NCBI GenBank assembly: GCA_043513815.1
Contig: CP121313.1
Span: 3,782,001-3,846,000, forward strand
Direction: 5' to 3'
Length of the DNA stretch: 64,000 nucleotides
From: JANQIO01 sp043513815
Lineage (GTDB): Bacteria; Pseudomonadota; Gammaproteobacteria; Pseudomonadales; Halieaceae
Shown here: positions 24,568-33,467 of the stretch, piece after piece
Numbering within the stretch: position 1 is the first letter of the stretch
Layout: every line of letters begins with the position of its first letter
Position numbers and translations under genes: made by a program
Notes under the pieces: model-generated
Database searches by the model: none
What the model was told of the DNA's origin: nothing
What the model saw: only the letters and a program-made list of their open reading frames with translations

Positions 24568-27105
24568 TTAGAAGTTGTAGATCAGGCGACCGTAGTACAG
24601 TGCGCCGTTGAAGCCCAGCGGGGCAAACTGGCTGTACCGATTACCAACGCCACCAGCGGCACCCGGGTTTTCGTCCGGAGTTTCGTCGGTGATGTTGTTG
24701 GCACCTGCCACCAGGGTCAGACCAATGTCGTCAAAGGTATAGCCCACTTCCGCGTCAATCGTCCAGTAGGAGTCATAGGTCGGAATGGATTCACCGAAGT
24801 CGACACTCCCGAAGTCTTCACCGTCGTACCACTCATCCGTCCAGTTGTAACGGAGCATGAAGCGCCAGTCGTTCATCAGGTGAGTAGCATTCAGCGTGTA
24901 GCGCGACTCGGGCAGGCCTTCCTCCAGCTCAGCGATACGAGTCGCATCGATGATAGAGGGGTCGAAACTATCCACGGAGGTATCCGTGTAGTTATAGGCC
25001 ACGTTGAAGTCGGTAATGCCCGCACTCCAATCCAGGGAGTAGGTCGCGACCACATCAACACCTTCCGTGGTGGTGTCAAAGTCGTTCACGAAGAAACGGA
25101 AGTCGCGAATATTCGCTGCTGCCGTTACACCGGAGTTGATCAGGTCTTCACGCTCTGCATCAGTCAGCGTGAAGTTCTGGGACAGGGCAATCCGGTCATC
25201 CACTTCGATGTTGAAGTAGTCGACGGTCAGGCTCAGGTTTTCCCACTGCAGCACGAAGCCCGCAGAGATGTTGGTGGACTCCTCTTCTTCCAGTTCCTGG
25301 CCACCGCGAGTCTGCGATACCGGGTTGGTGGGAGGTACCACACCCTCGTTGATCAGGTCGCCCAGTTCGAGGTCAAACGTGGTAGACACGTTGAACGCGT
25401 TGGACTGGCCCGGTGTGGGGGCGCGGAAGCCGGTGCTGTAGGTAGCACGCAGACCCAGCCAATCGGTCAGCTCGAAACGACCGGAAAACTTGCCGTTCAG
25501 CGTGCTGCCGAAGTCGTCGAAGTCTTCCCAACGGATAGCAGCACCCAGCAGCAGGCGGTCGGTGACGTCTGCTTCCATATCAACGTAGAAGGCGATGTTC
25601 TCGCGATCCCAGTTGCCGGAAATCAGCGGACTGAAGCCCGGGAAGCCGTTGGACGCAGCACTGAAGCCCTGAGTCGCCAGAGGTCCGAAGCTGAAGGACT
25701 CCTGGTCACCGGCCGTGATTTCAAATTCCTCTGAGCGGAATTCGAAGCCACCGGCAATGTTCAGGTCAGACGCGAAACCGCTAACCGGCAGCGCGTAGTT
25801 CAGATCGACGTTGAAGTTGTACTCGGTCTGGGTGTAGTCGCCCGGATCGAAATCCGTAGGGGTATTGGGACCCAGAGACGCATTCACCGTGTTGTAGATG
25901 AAAAAGTCCGAGTCGCTGCTGCCATAGCTGGCACTAACGTCGTAGCCGAGGCCGTTGTCGAGGTTACCACGCACACCGGCGAACAGTGATGCGTCCTTGA
26001 CGTCAGCACCGAAACGCGGCGTAAAGCCTCCCGGGAACATTTCATTGAAAACAAAACAATTGGGGTCAGCAATTACAGCGCTCAGGCCTGCAGCGTCGTC
26101 CGTAGCCAGGTCATCCGGGCAGTTGCCGGAGCCGTCTTCGGTCACGTCGCCGACCAGGCGCGTTGCACCACCGTCGTTGCTGAATACGCCGCCTCGAGTA
26201 TCGGGATTACGGAAGTAGAAACCACCGTCGACCTCTTTGTAGGCGTAGTTACCGAAAGCGTACGCTTCCATGTTGTCGCTAAGCTCAACACCCATGTTGA
26301 AGAAGGTCTTGATGTCGTTGTTGACCTCCGGGCTACCCCATACCTGTGCGGGGTTGGCCACGCTGGTATTGCCGCCGTCGATCAGGGCCTGGGCATCGTC
26401 ACGCTGCACGGAACGGTCGGTATCGTCCTGCTCGCCATACTCGAAGCTGGCGTTGAAGAAACCATTGTCAGTAAAGGGAAGACCGATATTACCGGCGATG
26501 GAGTATAGGTTTTCACCTTCCTCACTGTACTCACCGTACTTGGCTTCCAGGGTCGCACCGGAGTTGTCATCCTTGAGGATGAAGTTCATCACGCCGGCGA
26601 TGGCGTCAGAACCGTACTGGGCCGCCGCACCGTCACGCAGTACTTCAAGCTGCTTGAGCGCAATGGACGGGATCATGGAAATATCCGGGCCCTGTGAGCC
26701 GTCGGATACGCCGTTACCCAGCCAGGTGATCACGGAAGCGCGGTGACGGCGCTTGCCATTGACCAGAACCAGGGTGTGGTCCGGCGCCAGGCCACGCAGG
26801 TTGGCGGGACGGATAACCGTGGCCGCGTCACTGATGGGCTGGGTGTTTACGTTGTATGAAGGGACAGCCGTACGGATCAGGTCCGTCATGTCGGTGCCGC
26901 CCTGGTTGCGGAAGTCATCGCCACCGATCACGTCGATAGGCGCTGCAGAGTCATAGACAGTGCGGGCTTCACGACGAGTACCAGTAACAACGACCTCTTC
27001 CAGAGCTGCCCCTTCCTGGGCCATGGCGACTGGTGCAATGCCTGCGGTCAGAGCGACCTGGGCAGAAATTGCCAGCGCAATTCTCTTGGGTGTAAAAGGT
27101 TTCAT
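24568..27105 (-). CDS. TonB-dependent outer-membrane receptor
   Basis: 845 aa. Signal peptide ending in VAMAQ, then a TonB-box-like EEVVVTGTR, a plug domain (PIDVIGGDDFRNQGGTDMTDLIRTAVPSYN, LVLVNGKRRHRASV, QYGSDAIAGVMNFIL) and a 22-strand-type barrel closing in LYYGRLIYNF. It should import a large or scarce substrate across the outer membrane using TonB energy. The plug matches the general catabolite-type receptors of marine gammaproteobacteria rather than a clear siderophore class. It is monocistronic, with a 497-nt leader region and no Fur box that I can recognise. Confidence 0.93.
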   Translation of the reverse strand: MKPFTPKRIALAISAQVALTAGIAPVAMAQEGAALEEVVVTGTRREARTVYDSAAPIDVIGGDDFRNQGGTDMTDLIRTAVPSYNVNTQPISDAATVIRPANLRGLAPDHTLVLVNGKRRHRASVITWLGNGVSDGSQGPDISMIPSIALKQLEVLRDGAAAQYGSDAIAGVMNFILKDDNSGATLEAKYGEYSEEGENLYSIAGNIGLPFTDNGFFNASFEYGEQDDTDRSVQRDDAQALIDGGNTSVANPAQVWGSPEVNNDIKTFFNMGVELSDNMEAYAFGNYAYKEVDGGFYFRNPDTRGGVFSNDGGATRLVGDVTEDGSGNCPDDLATDDAAGLSAVIADPNCFVFNEMFPGGFTPRFGADVKDASLFAGVRGNLDNGLGYDVSASYGSSDSDFFIYNTVNASLGPNTPTDFDPGDYTQTEYNFNVDLNYALPVSGFASDLNIAGGFEFRSEEFEITAGDQESFSFGPLATQGFSAASNGFPGFSPLISGNWDRENIAFYVDMEADVTDRLLLGAAIRWEDFDDFGSTLNGKFSGRFELTDWLGLRATYSTGFRAPTPGQSNAFNVSTTFDLELGDLINEGVVPPTNPVSQTRGGQELEEEESTNISAGFVLQWENLSLTVDYFNIEVDDRIALSQNFTLTDAEREDLINSGVTAAANIRDFRFFVNDFDTTTEGVDVVATYSLDWSAGITDFNVAYNYTDTSVDSFDPSIIDATRIAELEEGLPESRYTLNATHLMNDWRFMLRYNWTDEWYDGEDFGSVDFGESIPTYDSYWTIDAEVGYTFDDIGLTLVAGANNITDETPDENPGAAGGVGNRYSQFAPLGFNGALYYGRLIYNF

Positions 27106-27602
27106 GTATGTCTCCGTGGAATTCTCTTAGTTTTGGGGTAAGTAAGATGTCCACAGCATCCTGTACGACAGATACTTGAAGACTTCGGCTCCTATCCCTA
27201 CCACTTGCCGGCGCTGTTTAGGGCTTGTAGTTATGTTTTCGCCACGCCACCAATGAGAATAGGCCATTTTGACGACTGTAAACTGTGGAAAATTCACACC
27301 AAAGTGTTAAACATTTGCAGTGAATTCAGTCTGCGAATCGGGCTTTCGAGAGGCAGCAACGGTCGAAATTGAGCAATTCTTGAGCGCCTCTGGCCGTTCC
27401 ATCCCATCGATGCATGGGATTCTCGGCGAGAAACTGTGGGCGCGGCAGGGACGTCCGACCAGGGGATTGGCGGCGAATACGGCCGCAGAAGGAATCTATT
27501 GCGAAGCATCCAGGATCCGGCGAGACGCCAAATCCAGCTTCTGTGCACTGCAAGCGCCGAATCGGGCGGCTAGCGGACCAGGCACAAAGCCTGGCCGGCC
27601 CC
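27106..27602. other. intergenic region upstream of the TonB-dependent receptor
   Basis: 497 nt. It holds the receptor leader (ribosome site GGAGACATAC before the ATG) and an AT-richer stretch at 27225-27310 that probably contains its promoter. The half nearest cnoX is GC-rich with short inverted repeats. No gene, RNA or recognised operator seen. Confidence 0.5.
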
Positions 27603-28478
27603 TCAGTACATCAGGCCGAACAGCTTGCGCTGGTATTCCGCGGCGAGGGGGTCGCCCTTGCCGAGGCTGGCAATCATGTCCAGCATGGCCTTGCGGGTGC
27701 CACCATCCTGGTGCTCGCGGTCCCGCTGCAGGATGCTGTAAAGGGCAGCTAAGGCCTCCCCGTGCAAACCGGCATTGCTGTACTGGATGGCGAGTTGCTG
27801 CAGGGCATCGAGATCGTCAGGATTCTCGTTGACTTTCGATTCCAGGGCCTCAAGTTCCGGTGACCTGGCCGCCTCACGCTTGAGCTTGCACTGGGCCACG
27901 AGCTGTTCCCAGTCATTGTCCTGGTCTGCCATGCGTACTTCTGCCAGCACTTTTTCCGCGTCATCCAGGCGGTTGAGCTCAATCAATGCGGACGCGTAGG
28001 CCAGGGTGATGTCGTGGCGATGACCTGAATCTTCGCGGGCCTGACGCAGCAACGGCAGGGCCTCACCGGCACTGCCGGCCGCCAGCAGTTCACGGGCCTG
28101 GTCCAGCAGCCCGTCCCAGGGCTTGGGCAGGTACTTGTCCAGCACCTCGCGCACCTGGCTTTCCGGCTGGGCGCCGACAAATCCATCAACCGGCTGGCCG
28201 TCCTTGATCACCATGACCGTGGGCAGGCTGCGCACACCCAGCTGCTGGGCAATCATCTGCTGTTCATCGGCATTGACCTTTGCCAGCAGGAACTGCCCCT
28301 GGTATTCGTTGGCCAGTTTCTCCAGCAGCGGCATCAATGTTTTGCAGGGCTCACACCAGTCCGCCCAAAAATCGACCACGACCGGCCGCTTGCTGGACTC
28401 CTCAATCAGGTACTGCTGGGCATTGCCCTCGTTAATATCGACGATGTAATCGTCGGCATTGCTTGTTTGTTCCATCAT
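27603..28478 (-). CDS. cnoX: thioredoxin-TPR chaperedoxin (CnoX/YbbN)
   Basis: 291 aa, close to the 284 aa of E. coli CnoX. The N-terminal thioredoxin domain has WADWCEPCKTLMPLLE (active site CEPC) and the cis-Pro loop RSLPTVMV; the C-terminal half has TPR helices (DQARELLAAGSAGEALPLLRQ, LALQYS-type repeats). CnoX protects folding substrates from over-oxidation and hands them to chaperones, which suits its place at the end of the dnaK-dnaJ-dapB run. The ATG overlaps the dapB stop by 4 nt; a second ATG one codon downstream is also possible. Confidence 0.9.
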   Translation of the reverse strand: MMEQTSNADDYIVDINEGNAQQYLIEESSKRPVVVDFWADWCEPCKTLMPLLEKLANEYQGQFLLAKVNADEQQMIAQQLGVRSLPTVMVIKDGQPVDGFVGAQPESQVREVLDKYLPKPWDGLLDQARELLAAGSAGEALPLLRQAREDSGHRHDITLAYASALIELNRLDDAEKVLAEVRMADQDNDWEQLVAQCKLKREAARSPELEALESKVNENPDDLDALQQLAIQYSNAGLHGEALAALYSILQRDREHQDGGTRKAMLDMIASLGKGDPLAAEYQRKLFGLMY

Positions 28479-29284
28479 GCTCTCAATCCAAGAACGTCCT
28501 GCATATCGTAAAGTCCGGCCTCACGATTGTTGAGCCAGACCGCTGCCCGCAAGGCGCCGCGGGCAAAAGCCATGCGGCTGGAGGCCTTGTGGGAAATCTC
28601 CACGCGTTCGCCGTCGGCGGCAAACGTCACCGTGTGGTCACCAACAATATCGCCTGCCCGAACGGTGGCGAAGCCAATGGTATTTCGGTCGCGGGCACCG
28701 GTCTGACCCTCGCGGCCGTAGACGGCTACCTGATCGAGATCCCGGCCCAGGGTCTCGGCCACCACCTTGCCCATGCTCAGCGCCGTGCCCGATGGAGCAT
28801 CGACCTTATGGCGATGGTGGGCTTCATAAATCTCGATATCAGAATCCTCGCCGAGTACCGCGGCGGCTGTTTCCAGCAGCGTAAAACACAGGTTGACGCC
28901 GGTGCTGAAATTGGAGGCCTTGCACAGCGGGATCGCCAGAGCGGCTTCGCCGATGCTGGCTTCTTCGGCGCCAGTAAAGCCGGTGGTGCCAATCACCATG
29001 GCACGGCCAGCCTCCCGGCAGGCCGCGACATTCGCAAGGGTGGCGGCCGGCATGGAGAAGTCCACCAGTACGTCAAAGCTGTCTATCGCGGCGGCGATAT
29101 CACCACCCAGCGCAATACCCAGCGCTCCCACGCCGGCGAGCTCACCGGCATCGGCGCCCAGCAGCGTGCTTCCGGGGCGCTCGAAAGCCGCCCCCAGTTG
29201 CAGCTGATCATCAGCGTGCACGGCCTGCACCAGAGTGCGGCCCATGCGCCCCGCTGCACCCGTAATGCCGACGCGCAGGCTCAT
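28475..29284 (-). CDS. dapB: 4-hydroxy-tetrahydrodipicolinate reductase
   Basis: 269 aa. NAD(P)-binding loop VGITGAAGRMGRTL, DFSMPAATLANV, GTTGFTG and the catalytic block EAHHRHKVDAPSGTAL with the His/Lys pair of DapB. It reduces 4-hydroxy-tetrahydrodipicolinate in lysine and diaminopimelate synthesis. Start ATG 29284 lies within the dnaJ stop (ATGA overlap), and its own stop overlaps the cnoX start, so the three are coupled. Confidence 0.96.
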   Translation of the reverse strand: MSLRVGITGAAGRMGRTLVQAVHADDQLQLGAAFERPGSTLLGADAGELAGVGALGIALGGDIAAAIDSFDVLVDFSMPAATLANVAACREAGRAMVIGTTGFTGAEEASIGEAALAIPLCKASNFSTGVNLCFTLLETAAAVLGEDSDIEIYEAHHRHKVDAPSGTALSMGKVVAETLGRDLDQVAVYGREGQTGARDRNTIGFATVRAGDIVGDHTVTFAADGERVEISHKASSRMAFARGALRAAVWLNNREAGLYDMQDVLGLRA

Positions 29285-30408
29285 ATTTTCATGTCGTCGA
29301 AGAAGTTCTTCACACCCTCGAACCAGCTCGACTGGCGCGGTGAGTGCTTGTCGCCGGAGTCGGACATGGTGTCCTTGAACTGCCCCAACAGCTCCTTCTG
29401 CTTCTTTGACAGGTTGACCGGTGTCTCCACCACAACCCGGCACATCAGGTCACCCTCGGGGCCACCACGCACTGGCTTCACGCCCTTACCACGCAGCCGG
29501 AACAGCTTGCCGGTCTGGGTTTCTGCGGGAATCTTGAGATTCACCCGGCCTTCCAGGGTCGGCACTTCCAGCTCGCCGCCCAGTGCTGCATCGGCGAAAT
29601 TGATGGGCACTTCACAGTACAGGTGGCGCCCGTCGCGCTCGAAAATCGGATGGGACTGCACCGAGACCTGAACGTACAGGTCGCCCGGAGGGCCACCTTC
29701 CGGCCCGGCTTCGCCTTCACCAGAAAGCCGAATACGATCACCGGTATCCACGCCCGGCGGCACCTTGACCGACAGGGTCTTGGTTTCCTCTACCCGACCG
29801 CGACCGTAGCAGGCGGTACAGGGGTCACTGATGGTTTTGCCCTTGCCGCGGCAATTGGGGCAGGTCTGCTGTACCTGGAAAAAGCCCTGCTGCATGCGTA
29901 CCTGGCCGACACCGCCACAGGTGCTGCAGGTACTGGCGGTGGTGCCAGGCTTGGCGCCAGAGCCGTCACAAGGCTCACAGGAGACCAGGGTTGGCACGCG
30001 AATATTAACCGTGGCACCCCTGACAGCATCTTCCAGGGAAATGTCCAGCGTATAGCGCAGGTCAGCGCCGCGCTGGGGGCCGCCGCGAGCCCGACCGCCA
30101 CCGCCGCCACCAAAGATGTCGCCGAACACGTCACCGAAAATATCGCTGAAGTTGCCCTGGAAGCCACCGCCACCCATTTGCGGGTCGACTCCGGCGTGGC
30201 CGTACTGGTCGTAGGCCGCGCGCTTCTCAGGGTTGGCCAGTATCTCGTAAGCCTCGCTGGCCTCCTTGAACTTGTCCTCGGCGTCCGGCGCATCCGGATT
30301 GCGATCCGGGTGATACTTCATGGCGATGCGACGATAGGCCTTCTTGATCTCCTTCTCGTCGGCGCCCTGCTCGATACCCAGGACTTCGTAGTAATCGCGT
30401 TTCGACAT
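29281..30408 (-). CDS. dnaJ: chaperone protein DnaJ
   Basis: 375 aa, standard length. J domain with the HPD motif (KYHPDRNPD), a Gly/Phe-rich linker (GGGGFQGNFSDIFGDVFGDIF), four zinc-finger motifs (CEPCDGSG, CSTCGGVG, CPNCRGKG, CTACYGRG) and the C-terminal substrate domain. It delivers clients to DnaK and stimulates its ATPase. It lies 239 nt downstream of dnaK, separated by a REP-like region, and overlaps dapB. Confidence 0.98.
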   Translation of the reverse strand: MSKRDYYEVLGIEQGADEKEIKKAYRRIAMKYHPDRNPDAPDAEDKFKEASEAYEILANPEKRAAYDQYGHAGVDPQMGGGGFQGNFSDIFGDVFGDIFGGGGGGRARGGPQRGADLRYTLDISLEDAVRGATVNIRVPTLVSCEPCDGSGAKPGTTASTCSTCGGVGQVRMQQGFFQVQQTCPNCRGKGKTISDPCTACYGRGRVEETKTLSVKVPPGVDTGDRIRLSGEGEAGPEGGPPGDLYVQVSVQSHPIFERDGRHLYCEVPINFADAALGGELEVPTLEGRVNLKIPAETQTGKLFRLRGKGVKPVRGGPEGDLMCRVVVETPVNLSKKQKELLGQFKDTMSDSGDKHSPRQSSWFEGVKNFFDDMKI

Positions 30409-30487
30409 GCTAATTCAGTTATCCCTATAAACAACTACGCGGGAAAAGATTCCCGCGTAAGCTGCAACACTCGTTCAATTACGTCAC

Positions 30488-30590
30488 CGTCATTCCCGAT
30501 TCGCCGGATCACGGGCAAGCGAGTATCCAGCGAACGCGAAAGTATATAGCGAAACTGGACCCCCGCTTTCGCGGGGGTGACAGTTTTTTG
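30488..30590. repeat. REP-like palindromic region between dnaK and dnaJ
   Basis: Contains CCGTCATTCCCGATTCGCCGG, then ACCCCCGC-TTTC-GCGGGGGT (stem 30559-30578) followed by TGACAG. This is the extragenic-palindrome type also seen at 18.0 and 36.4 kb. Within the dnaK-dnaJ transcript it could form a stable hairpin protecting the dnaK end or reducing dnaJ expression (inference). Confidence 0.7.
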
Positions 30591-30647
30591 CCGCCCGAGG
30601 GTGGCAGTAGTGCGATTCGCGGCTGTGGCGATTACGCACGGCCATAC

Positions 30648-32579
30648 TTACGAGGCCTTTTTGTCCTCGTCGCGGACTTCTTCGAACTCCGCGTCGACCA
30701 CGTCATCTGCCGGCTCGGCTTCCGCTTCGGCGCCGGCTTCCGCTCCCTGGGCCGCCTGCGCCTGCTCGGCGTAGAGCTTCTGCGCCAGGCTGCCAGAGGC
30801 TTCAGTCAGCTTCTGGGTTGCGGCTTCAATGGCGTCCTTGTCGTCGCCTTTCAGCGCTTCCTCGGCTTCCGCCACTGCGGCCTCAATTGCAGACTTCTCT
30901 TCGTCAGTCGCCTTGTCGCCGGCTTCCTCGAGGGTCTTTTGGGTTGCGTGCATCAGGCCTTCGCAGGTGTTGCGCGCAGTCACCAGCTCCTCGAAGCGGG
31001 CATCAGCCTCGGCGTTAGCCTCGGCATCGGACACCATCTTTTCGATCTCATCTTCGCTGAGGCCCGATGACGCCGTAATGCGGATGGACTGCTCCTTGCC
31101 GGTGGCCTTGTCCTTGGCCGACACATTGAGGATGCCGTTGGCGTCCAGGTCAAAGGTGACCTCGATCTGCGGCATGCCACGCGGTGAGGGCGGGATGTCC
31201 GCCAGGTCAAAGCGACCCAGAGACTTGTTGCCACCAGCCTGCTTGCGCTCGCCCTGAACAACGTGAATCGTCACCGCTGTCTGGTTGTCTTCGGCGGTAG
31301 AGAACACCTGCGATTTCTTGGTCGGGATGGTGGTGTTCTTTTCGATCAGCGGCGTCGCTACACCACCCATAGTTTCGATACCCAGGGTCAACGGCGTCAC
31401 GTCGAGCAGCAACACATCCTTGACGTCACCCGCGAGTACAGCGCCCTGAATCGACGCGCCCATGGCGACGGCTTCATCCGGGTTCACGTCCTTGCGCGGC
31501 TCCTTGCCGAAATAATCTGCAACCGCTTTCTGCACCATCGGCATACGGGTCTGACCACCGACCAGGATGACCTCGTCGATTTCGCTGGGGTTGAGGTCAG
31601 CGTCCTTGAGGGCGATCTTCATCGGCTCCAGGGAACGGGAAACCAGCTCACCCACCAGGGATTCCAGCTTGGCGCGGGACAGCTTCACGACCAGGTGCTT
31701 GGGTCCGGTTGAATCTGCCGTGATGTAGGGCAGGTTCACCTCGGTCTGCTGACTGGAGGACAGCTCGATCTTTGCCTTCTCGGCCGCCTCTTTCAGACGC
31801 TGCAGAGCCAGCGGATCGTTGTGCAGGTCAATGCCCTGCTCCTTCTTGAACTCTGCCGCCAGGTACTCGATCAGGCGCAGGTCGAAGTCCTCACCACCCA
31901 GGAAGGTGTCGCCGTTGGTAGACAGCACTTCAAACTGGTGTTCACCGTCTACTTCGGCAATCTCGATTATGGAAATATCGAAGGTACCGCCACCGAGATC
32001 ATAAACCGCGATGGTCTTGTCGCCGGAGGACTTGTCCATGCCGTAGGCCAGCGCAGCCGCAGTGGGCTCGTTGATGATACGTTTGACGTCAAGGCCGGCA
32101 ATCTTGCCCGCGTCCTTGGTTGCCTGGCGTTGCGAATCGTTGAAGTAGGCAGGTACCGTAATGACCGCTTCGGTCACCGGCTCGCCGAGAAATTCCTCAG
32201 CGGTTCTCTTCATCTTCATCAACACCTGCGCAGAGACCTGCGGGGGCGCCATCTTCTCGCCTTTGACTTCCACCCAGGCGTCGCCGTTGTCAGCTTCGAC
32301 GATCTTGTAAGGCACCATGCTGATGTCTTTCTGGACCACGTCGTCCTTGAACTTGCGACCAATCAGCCGCTTGACGGCAAACAGGGTATTGCTGGGATTG
32401 GTCACAGCCTGGCGTTTGGCTGACTGGCCCACCAGAATTTCATTGTCGTCGGTGTAGGCGACAATCGACGGTGTCGTACGATCGCCTTCCGCGTTTTCAA
32501 TTACCTTGGTCTTGTCGCCATCAAGCACGGCCACACAGGAGTTGGTCGTACCAAGGTCGATGCCAATAATCTTGCCCAT
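30648..32579 (-). CDS. dnaK: chaperone protein DnaK (Hsp70)
   Basis: 643 aa. Hsp70 signatures are GIDLGTTNSCVAVLDG, IYDLGGGTFDISIIEI-type phosphate loop (VYDLGGGTFDIS), and VILVGGQTRMPMVQ, with a C-terminal lid ending in a Glu/Asp-rich tail (AEPADDVVDAEFEEVRD). ATP-driven folding chaperone acting with DnaJ and GrpE. A strong sigma-32 promoter lies in the gap upstream, after grpE. Confidence 0.99.
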   Translation of the reverse strand: MGKIIGIDLGTTNSCVAVLDGDKTKVIENAEGDRTTPSIVAYTDDNEILVGQSAKRQAVTNPSNTLFAVKRLIGRKFKDDVVQKDISMVPYKIVEADNGDAWVEVKGEKMAPPQVSAQVLMKMKRTAEEFLGEPVTEAVITVPAYFNDSQRQATKDAGKIAGLDVKRIINEPTAAALAYGMDKSSGDKTIAVYDLGGGTFDISIIEIAEVDGEHQFEVLSTNGDTFLGGEDFDLRLIEYLAAEFKKEQGIDLHNDPLALQRLKEAAEKAKIELSSSQQTEVNLPYITADSTGPKHLVVKLSRAKLESLVGELVSRSLEPMKIALKDADLNPSEIDEVILVGGQTRMPMVQKAVADYFGKEPRKDVNPDEAVAMGASIQGAVLAGDVKDVLLLDVTPLTLGIETMGGVATPLIEKNTTIPTKKSQVFSTAEDNQTAVTIHVVQGERKQAGGNKSLGRFDLADIPPSPRGMPQIEVTFDLDANGILNVSAKDKATGKEQSIRITASSGLSEDEIEKMVSDAEANAEADARFEELVTARNTCEGLMHATQKTLEEAGDKATDEEKSAIEAAVAEAEEALKGDDKDAIEAATQKLTEASGSLAQKLYAEQAQAAQGAEAGAEAEAEPADDVVDAEFEEVRDEDKKAS

Positions 32580-32651
32580 TGTCTATCTCCAGGTAAGCGA
32601 TCACTGACTTACAATGTGCCGGTGATTCGCGTTTTTTCAAATATGCTCTGT

Positions 32652-32679
32652 ATATTTGGCCCAAACCCCACATTTCAAG
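32652..32679 (-). promoter_or_regulatory. sigma-32 (heat-shock) promoter of dnaK
   Basis: On the minus strand: CTTGAAA (32679-32673), 13 nt, CCAAATAT (32659-32652), matching the RpoH consensus CTTGAAA / CCCCATnT with normal spacing. Sited in the 114-nt grpE-dnaK gap, about 70 nt before the dnaK ATG. Confidence 0.8.
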
Positions 32680-32693
32680 GGGGTTTGGAATTT

Positions 32694-33308
32694 CTATTCC
32701 GTCGCCTTGCTCACTACCACCATGGCCGGCCGAAGCAGCCGACCATTCAGGGTGTAGCCCTGCTGCATCACATCCATCACCGTATTCGGTTCCAGGTCTG
32801 GATTCGGCACCATGGTCATGGCCTGGTGCAGCTGCGGGTCGAAGGGCTCGCCGGCGGGGTCCACTGACTCGACGCCGTTCTTCTTCAATACGTCCAGCAG
32901 GCTGCGCAGGGTCAGGTCCACACCTTCAGTGATGGCCTCGACCCCCTCGGCCTCAGCACAGGCGTCCACCGCCCGGTGCAGGTTATCGACCACCGGCAGC
33001 AGGTCGCTGGCAAAGCGCTCCAGTGCGAACTTGCGCGCCTTTTCCACATCCTGTTCGGCGCGGCGGCGGGCGTTCTGGGCCTCCGCAGCGGCGCGCAGGG
33101 CGGCCTCTTTGGCGGCGTCCAGCTCATCCTTCAGGTGATCGACGGTCAGCTCGGCTTCGGCGATATCATCGGCCGCCTCGCCGGCGTCGACTTCAGCTTC
33201 ACCCGCAGCGTCTGCGGCGGACTGTTCCTCCACTTTGCCCTCTTCGGACTCCGCTGCCGCGCTGCCTTCTTCGCGCTCAGCGCCTGCCTCGTGCTGTTCC
33301 TTGTTCAC
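32694..33308 (-). CDS. grpE: nucleotide exchange factor GrpE
   Basis: 204 aa. Acidic, low-complexity N terminus, then the long coiled coil (LTVDHLKDELDAAKEAALRAAAEAQNARRR) and the GrpE signature FDPQLHQAMTMVPNPDLEPNTVMDVMQQGYTLNGRLLRPAMVVVSK. It exchanges ADP on DnaK. The GTG start at 33308 is chosen because it follows CGGAG at 9 nt and lies about 60 nt downstream of the predicted sigma-32 transcription start; a GTG at 33392 is upstream of that start and cannot be used from this promoter. Confidence 0.92.
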   Translation of the reverse strand: MNKEQHEAGAEREEGSAAAESEEGKVEEQSAADAAGEAEVDAGEAADDIAEAELTVDHLKDELDAAKEAALRAAAEAQNARRRAEQDVEKARKFALERFASDLLPVVDNLHRAVDACAEAEGVEAITEGVDLTLRSLLDVLKKNGVESVDPAGEPFDPQLHQAMTMVPNPDLEPNTVMDVMQQGYTLNGRLLRPAMVVVSKATE

Positions 33309-33375
33309 CGTTTCGCTACTCCGATTGCTGGTTTCTACAAGACGCAGGGCGCCGTCCGCGCCCCGGATACCGTAG

Positions 33376-33403
33376 ATATGGAGCCGGGCCACGGGATTTC
33401 AAG
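33376..33403 (-). promoter_or_regulatory. sigma-32 (heat-shock) promoter of grpE
   Basis: On the minus strand: CTTGAAA (33403-33397), 13 nt, CTCCATAT (33383-33376), very close to the RpoH consensus. Lies directly downstream of the hrcA terminator. Confidence 0.85.
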
Positions 33404-33419
33404 TCAAAAAATCCGTGCA

Positions 33420-33446
33420 TAAATAAAGGGGGTCAAAACCCCCTTG
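33420..33446 (-). terminator. hrcA terminator
   Basis: On the minus strand: AAGGGGG-TTTTGA-CCCCCTT followed by ATTTAT. The stem is 33426-33432 / 33439-33445. It separates hrcA from the grpE heat-shock promoter. Confidence 0.7.
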
Positions 33447-33467
33447 CTGGACGAGTAACGCGCGCTG

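Noticed and set aside
24499..25734. 411-codon plus-strand frame
   Set aside because: Overlaps the TonB-dependent receptor in antisense and begins inside its terminator.
33306..33392. Longer GrpE with GTG at 33392
   Set aside because: This codon lies upstream of the predicted RpoH transcription start; the GTG at 33308 has a ribosome site and gives the normal size.
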